A stretch of DNA of 64,000 bases from assembly GCF_000714535.1 (NCBI RefSeq), contig NZ_AUND01000040.1, forward strand, positions 124,001-188,000, given 5' to 3'. A model generated the notes under the pieces. It had not been told where the DNA came from, did not search any database, and was given only the letters and a program-made list of their open reading frames with translations. This stretch comes from Thioclava pacifica DSM 10166 (GTDB lineage: Bacteria > Pseudomonadota > Alphaproteobacteria > Rhodobacterales > Rhodobacteraceae). Of this stretch, positions 61,877-64,000 are shown piece by piece. Position 1 is the first letter of the stretch. The number at the start of each line of letters is the position of its first letter. The translations under genes were made by a program, and so were the position numbers.

Positions 61877-62305
61877 TCAACGCGTGGGCTGCGGCGTGGA
61901 AAGGCTGGACGCCGGCTGCCAAAGGCGCCGACGAAAGGCTGCGAGGCAGAGCGCCGCTATGATGAGCTCCACGACAAGGGCGCCGATGACGTTGCCAGAC
62001 GGCATCCCGTCCACGGCAAGCCCGACCAGCCGTCCGGCCGGGAAGGCGATGAAGACCGTCAGGGCCGCCGCCATCCCGACGGGCCGGGCTGCCTGCTGCC
62101 GGATTCCGAGCAACATCAGAAGGCCGAAAGCCGCGAGACCGGCGCCGGGGGCGCGCAATTCGCTCAGCAGGTTGGCGTCTTCGCCGAGCGTGATGCCGTA
62201 GCTGGCGTAGAAGGCATGCGGCATGAACAGGATGAAAGCGCCGATGGTGAGCGCAGTGAAGCCGGCGACACCGAGCGCGGTCGTCTCAAGGCGATTGGGT
62301 CTCAT
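61877..62305 (-). CDS. DUF4345-like small membrane protein
   Basis: A 142-residue protein with four hydrophobic helices (ALGVAGFTALTIGAFILFMP, AGLAAFGLLMLLGI, GMAAALTVFIAFPAGRLVGLA, VIGALVVELIIAALCLAAF). SELRAPGAGLAAFGLLML and AGRLVGLAVDGMPS are typical of DUF4345, a family of unknown function. It lies 25 bp downstream of the NmrA-type gene on the same strand and is probably co-transcribed with it. ATGAAAGGAACATG gives the ribosome binding site. Confidence 0.82.
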   Translation of the reverse strand: MRPNRLETTALGVAGFTALTIGAFILFMPHAFYASYGITLGEDANLLSELRAPGAGLAAFGLLMLLGIRQQAARPVGMAAALTVFIAFPAGRLVGLAVDGMPSGNVIGALVVELIIAALCLAAFRRRLWQPASSLSTPQPTR

Positions 62306-62330
62306 GTCATGTTCCTTTCATGAGAAGGTG

Positions 62331-63158
62331 TCAGGCGGCGCTTGTCCAGGCGCCGGTTCGGGCGGCCGCTCGGGCGAAGTCCGCGAAGTCGCGGGGGGCA
62401 CGACCGAGCGCGCGCATCACGCCGTCCGCGGTCTGGGCGTTGCGCCCGTCCAGCGTTTCACGCGCAATGGCCGTGAAGACGTCGGCAACGAAATCGCCGC
62501 CCGCCTGCGCGATGGCCTCGTGAAACGCCTCGAAGCTGATCGGGATATGCCGGACCTCGCGCCCGGTGGCCTGTGAAAGCTCGGCCGCCATGTCTGCGAA
62601 GGACATCAGTCGCGGGCCCGTCACCTCGTAGAGTTCGCCCCTGTGTCCGTCCTCGGTCAGCGCCGCGACGACGACATCGGCAATGTCGTCGATGTCGATG
62701 ATGGGCTCGACGACAGTGCCGCCGGGCATCGGAAGGACGCCCGAAAGGACCGGATCGCGAAGGTAGCCTTCCGAGAAGTTCTGAGCGAACCAGGCGGCGC
62801 GGACGATCGTGAACTCAAGGCCGGATTTGCGCACGACCTCTTCGCCCAGCCGCGCGTGCTGCTCTCCGCGGCCGGAGAGCAGCACGAGGCGGTCGACGCC
62901 AACATCGCTGGCGGTCTCGCAAAGGGATTCGAGCTTTTCCACGGCTCCGGGGAAGGCAAGATCGGGAAAGTAGGTGACATAGGCCGCGCGGGTCCCGCGC
63001 AGGGCGGGCGCCCAGGTTTCCGGCGCGTCCCAGTCGAAGGGCGTTGCAGCGTTGCGCGAGCCGCGGCGCACGGGGATGCCCCGTGCCTCGAGGCGGCTGA
63101 CCACACGGCGACCGGTTTTGCCGGTTGCGCCGATGACGAGAATCTCTTGCTCTTTCAT
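62331..63158 (-). CDS. NmrA-like NAD(P)-binding protein (atypical SDR)
   Basis: A 275-residue Rossmann protein. ILVIGATGKTGRRVVSRLEA gives the GxxGxxG dinucleotide site, and VDRLVLLSGRGEQHA with FTIVRAAWFAQNFSEGYL follows the NmrA/QOR2-like pattern, in which the classical SDR Tyr-Lys pair is absent. Such proteins are NAD(P)H sensors or quinone or flavin reductase-like enzymes. AAGGAG 8 nt before ATG 63158 sets the start. An AraC regulator lies directly upstream on the same strand, and a DUF4345 protein follows. Confidence 0.86.
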   Translation of the reverse strand: MKEQEILVIGATGKTGRRVVSRLEARGIPVRRGSRNAATPFDWDAPETWAPALRGTRAAYVTYFPDLAFPGAVEKLESLCETASDVGVDRLVLLSGRGEQHARLGEEVVRKSGLEFTIVRAAWFAQNFSEGYLRDPVLSGVLPMPGGTVVEPIIDIDDIADVVVAALTEDGHRGELYEVTGPRLMSFADMAAELSQATGREVRHIPISFEAFHEAIAQAGGDFVADVFTAIARETLDGRNAQTADGVMRALGRAPRDFADFARAAARTGAWTSAA

Positions 63159-63260
63159 TGGGCGTCTCCTTGATTTCGGCACTCAAGGAATAGACGCGGG
63201 GATGCTGTGCGGTCTTGACCGGTGATGCCAGCCTTTTGACCGCCGTCGCCACTGCGCCTG

Positions 63261-64000
63261 TCAGCGGCGGGCGATATCCTTGCGGTAGGTCGCGGGCGTC
63301 GTGCCGACCCAGCGCTTGAACGCGCGGGTGAAGGCGCTCTGCTCGGAGAACCCTGTGAGAAACGCGATTTCAGCCAGTGAAAGGCTCTCGTCGCGCAAGA
63401 GCCCCTCGGCGAGGTCGCGGCGGGTTTGCTCGGCCAGGCTCTGGAAGGTCAATCCGTGCTCGGAGAGGCGACGGTGGAAGGATCGCGCACTGAGCCCGAG
63501 GCTGCTGGCGATCCGGGCCATCTTTGGCATCCCCTCGTTGAGGGTCTGCGCAATTGCGGCTTTCGTCTGCGTGACAAGCGCGGGCTCTCGGGTGATCTCG
63601 GATAGTTCCGCGTCCAGATGTGTGGTGAGGTATTTCGAGATCCCTTCGTCCCCAAGGATGTTGGGTCGGGCCAGCGCCTCATCGGCATAGAGGATTGCGT
63701 CGAGTTCGGCCCCGAAACGCACCGGGCAACCGAACCAGTCCTCATGCGCGGCGACGCTGCGCGGGGCGGGATGCCGGACCAGAACCTCGACGGGCGCGAG
63801 CGGCACCGGACAGACCTGCCTTGCGATGGAAACCGCGCTCACGAGGGTCGCCTCGTTCGACAGTCGCATCCCGAGGCGCCGTTCGCCGGCTCGATGCAGG
63901 ATGAAGAGCGTGCCACCCGTTGTCGGCCGCAGCTCGTATGCGGAGACGTTGGTCCAGAGACGCGCATAGCGTTCCACCCGCGCATATGACGCCCCGAGCG
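63261..64000 (-). CDS. AraC-family transcriptional regulator, cut by right edge
   Basis: At least 246 codons in frame up to the window edge; the N-terminus is missing, because the frame continues past a GTG at 63977 as LGASYARVERYARL. The N-terminal half resembles the arabinose-binding-like domain of OruR/AraC-type regulators. The two helix-turn-helix units are MARIASSLGLSARSFHRRLS and LAEIAFLTGFSEQSAFTRAFKRW, followed by GTTPATYR. It likely controls the NmrA-DUF4345 genes 102 bp downstream on the same strand, by position only. Confidence 0.88.
   Translation of the reverse strand, partial: LGASYARVERYARLWTNVSAYELRPTTGGTLFILHRAGERRLGMRLSNEATLVSAVSIARQVCPVPLAPVEVLVRHPAPRSVAAHEDWFGCPVRFGAELDAILYADEALARPNILGDEGISKYLTTHLDAELSEITREPALVTQTKAAIAQTLNEGMPKMARIASSLGLSARSFHRRLSEHGLTFQSLAEQTRRDLAEGLLRDESLSLAEIAFLTGFSEQSAFTRAFKRWVGTTPATYRKDIARR

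Overview
The window looks like a chromosomal segment of a GC-rich, Gram-negative alphaproteobacterium of the Rhodobacterales type. The genus cannot be fixed from the sequence alone. Evidence: very high third-position GC, strong GGAGG-type ribosome binding sites, operons with ATGA/TGATG overlaps, many solute-binding-protein transporters (ABC and tripartite tricarboxylate), outer-membrane autotransporter architecture, and a LEPR-XLL surface protein. No rRNA, tRNA, insertion sequence, prophage or CRISPR array was seen. Both ends cut through a gene.

Left part (1-10.9 kb): the N-terminal part of a very large LEPR-XLL repeat protein on the minus strand runs off the left edge. It is followed by a DUF3467 gene, a metal P1B-type ATPase, an HD-domain protein with a possible diiron-oxygenase ligand set, a divergent Na+/phosphate cotransporter with a PhoU-like tail, a glutamate dehydrogenase family enzyme and a LysR regulator.

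Middle part (11.3-40.4 kb): a complete branched-chain-amino-acid-type ABC transporter (SBP, LivG, LivF, LivH, LivM) ends in a perfect terminator. Next come a soluble CZB chemoreceptor and a large DUF2339 membrane protein. A CoA-dependent catabolic cluster follows: crotonase, PaaK-type ligase, TetR with a palindromic operator, PAS-LuxR regulator, thiolase, acyl-CoA synthetase and SDR. A phosphate-starvation block holds phoX plus a di-haem protein on the minus strand and pstSCAB on the plus strand, without phoU or phoB. Then come an Orn/Lys/Arg decarboxylase, a TPP enzyme and a site-2 protease with CBS domains.

Tct block (40.6-46.9 kb): tctCBA on the minus strand is divergent from an OmpR-type regulator, a histidine kinase and a periplasmic binding protein, which overlap one another. 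The divergent spacer holds an excellent Pho-box-like direct repeat.

Amide block (47.2-56.75 kb): nine minus-strand genes form what looks like one regulon for uptake and hydrolysis of short-chain amides. They are amiC (ligand sensor), amiR (ANTAR antiterminator), a binding protein, two permeases, two ATPases, a formamidase/acetamidase and an amidase-signature amidase. A strong terminator sits between a near-consensus promoter and amiC, so the whole operon, including its own regulator, should depend on read-through. A second elaborate structured RNA with a U-tract precedes the last amidase.

Right part (57.4-64 kb): a 1247-residue autotransporter with a glycine-rich passenger, a GNAT acetyltransferase, a DUF4345 protein with an NmrA-type oxidoreductase, and an AraC regulator cut by the right edge. 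A recurring feature is a GC-rich hairpin directly after each of the four solute-binding-protein genes that open a transporter operon, which fits differential expression within those operons.
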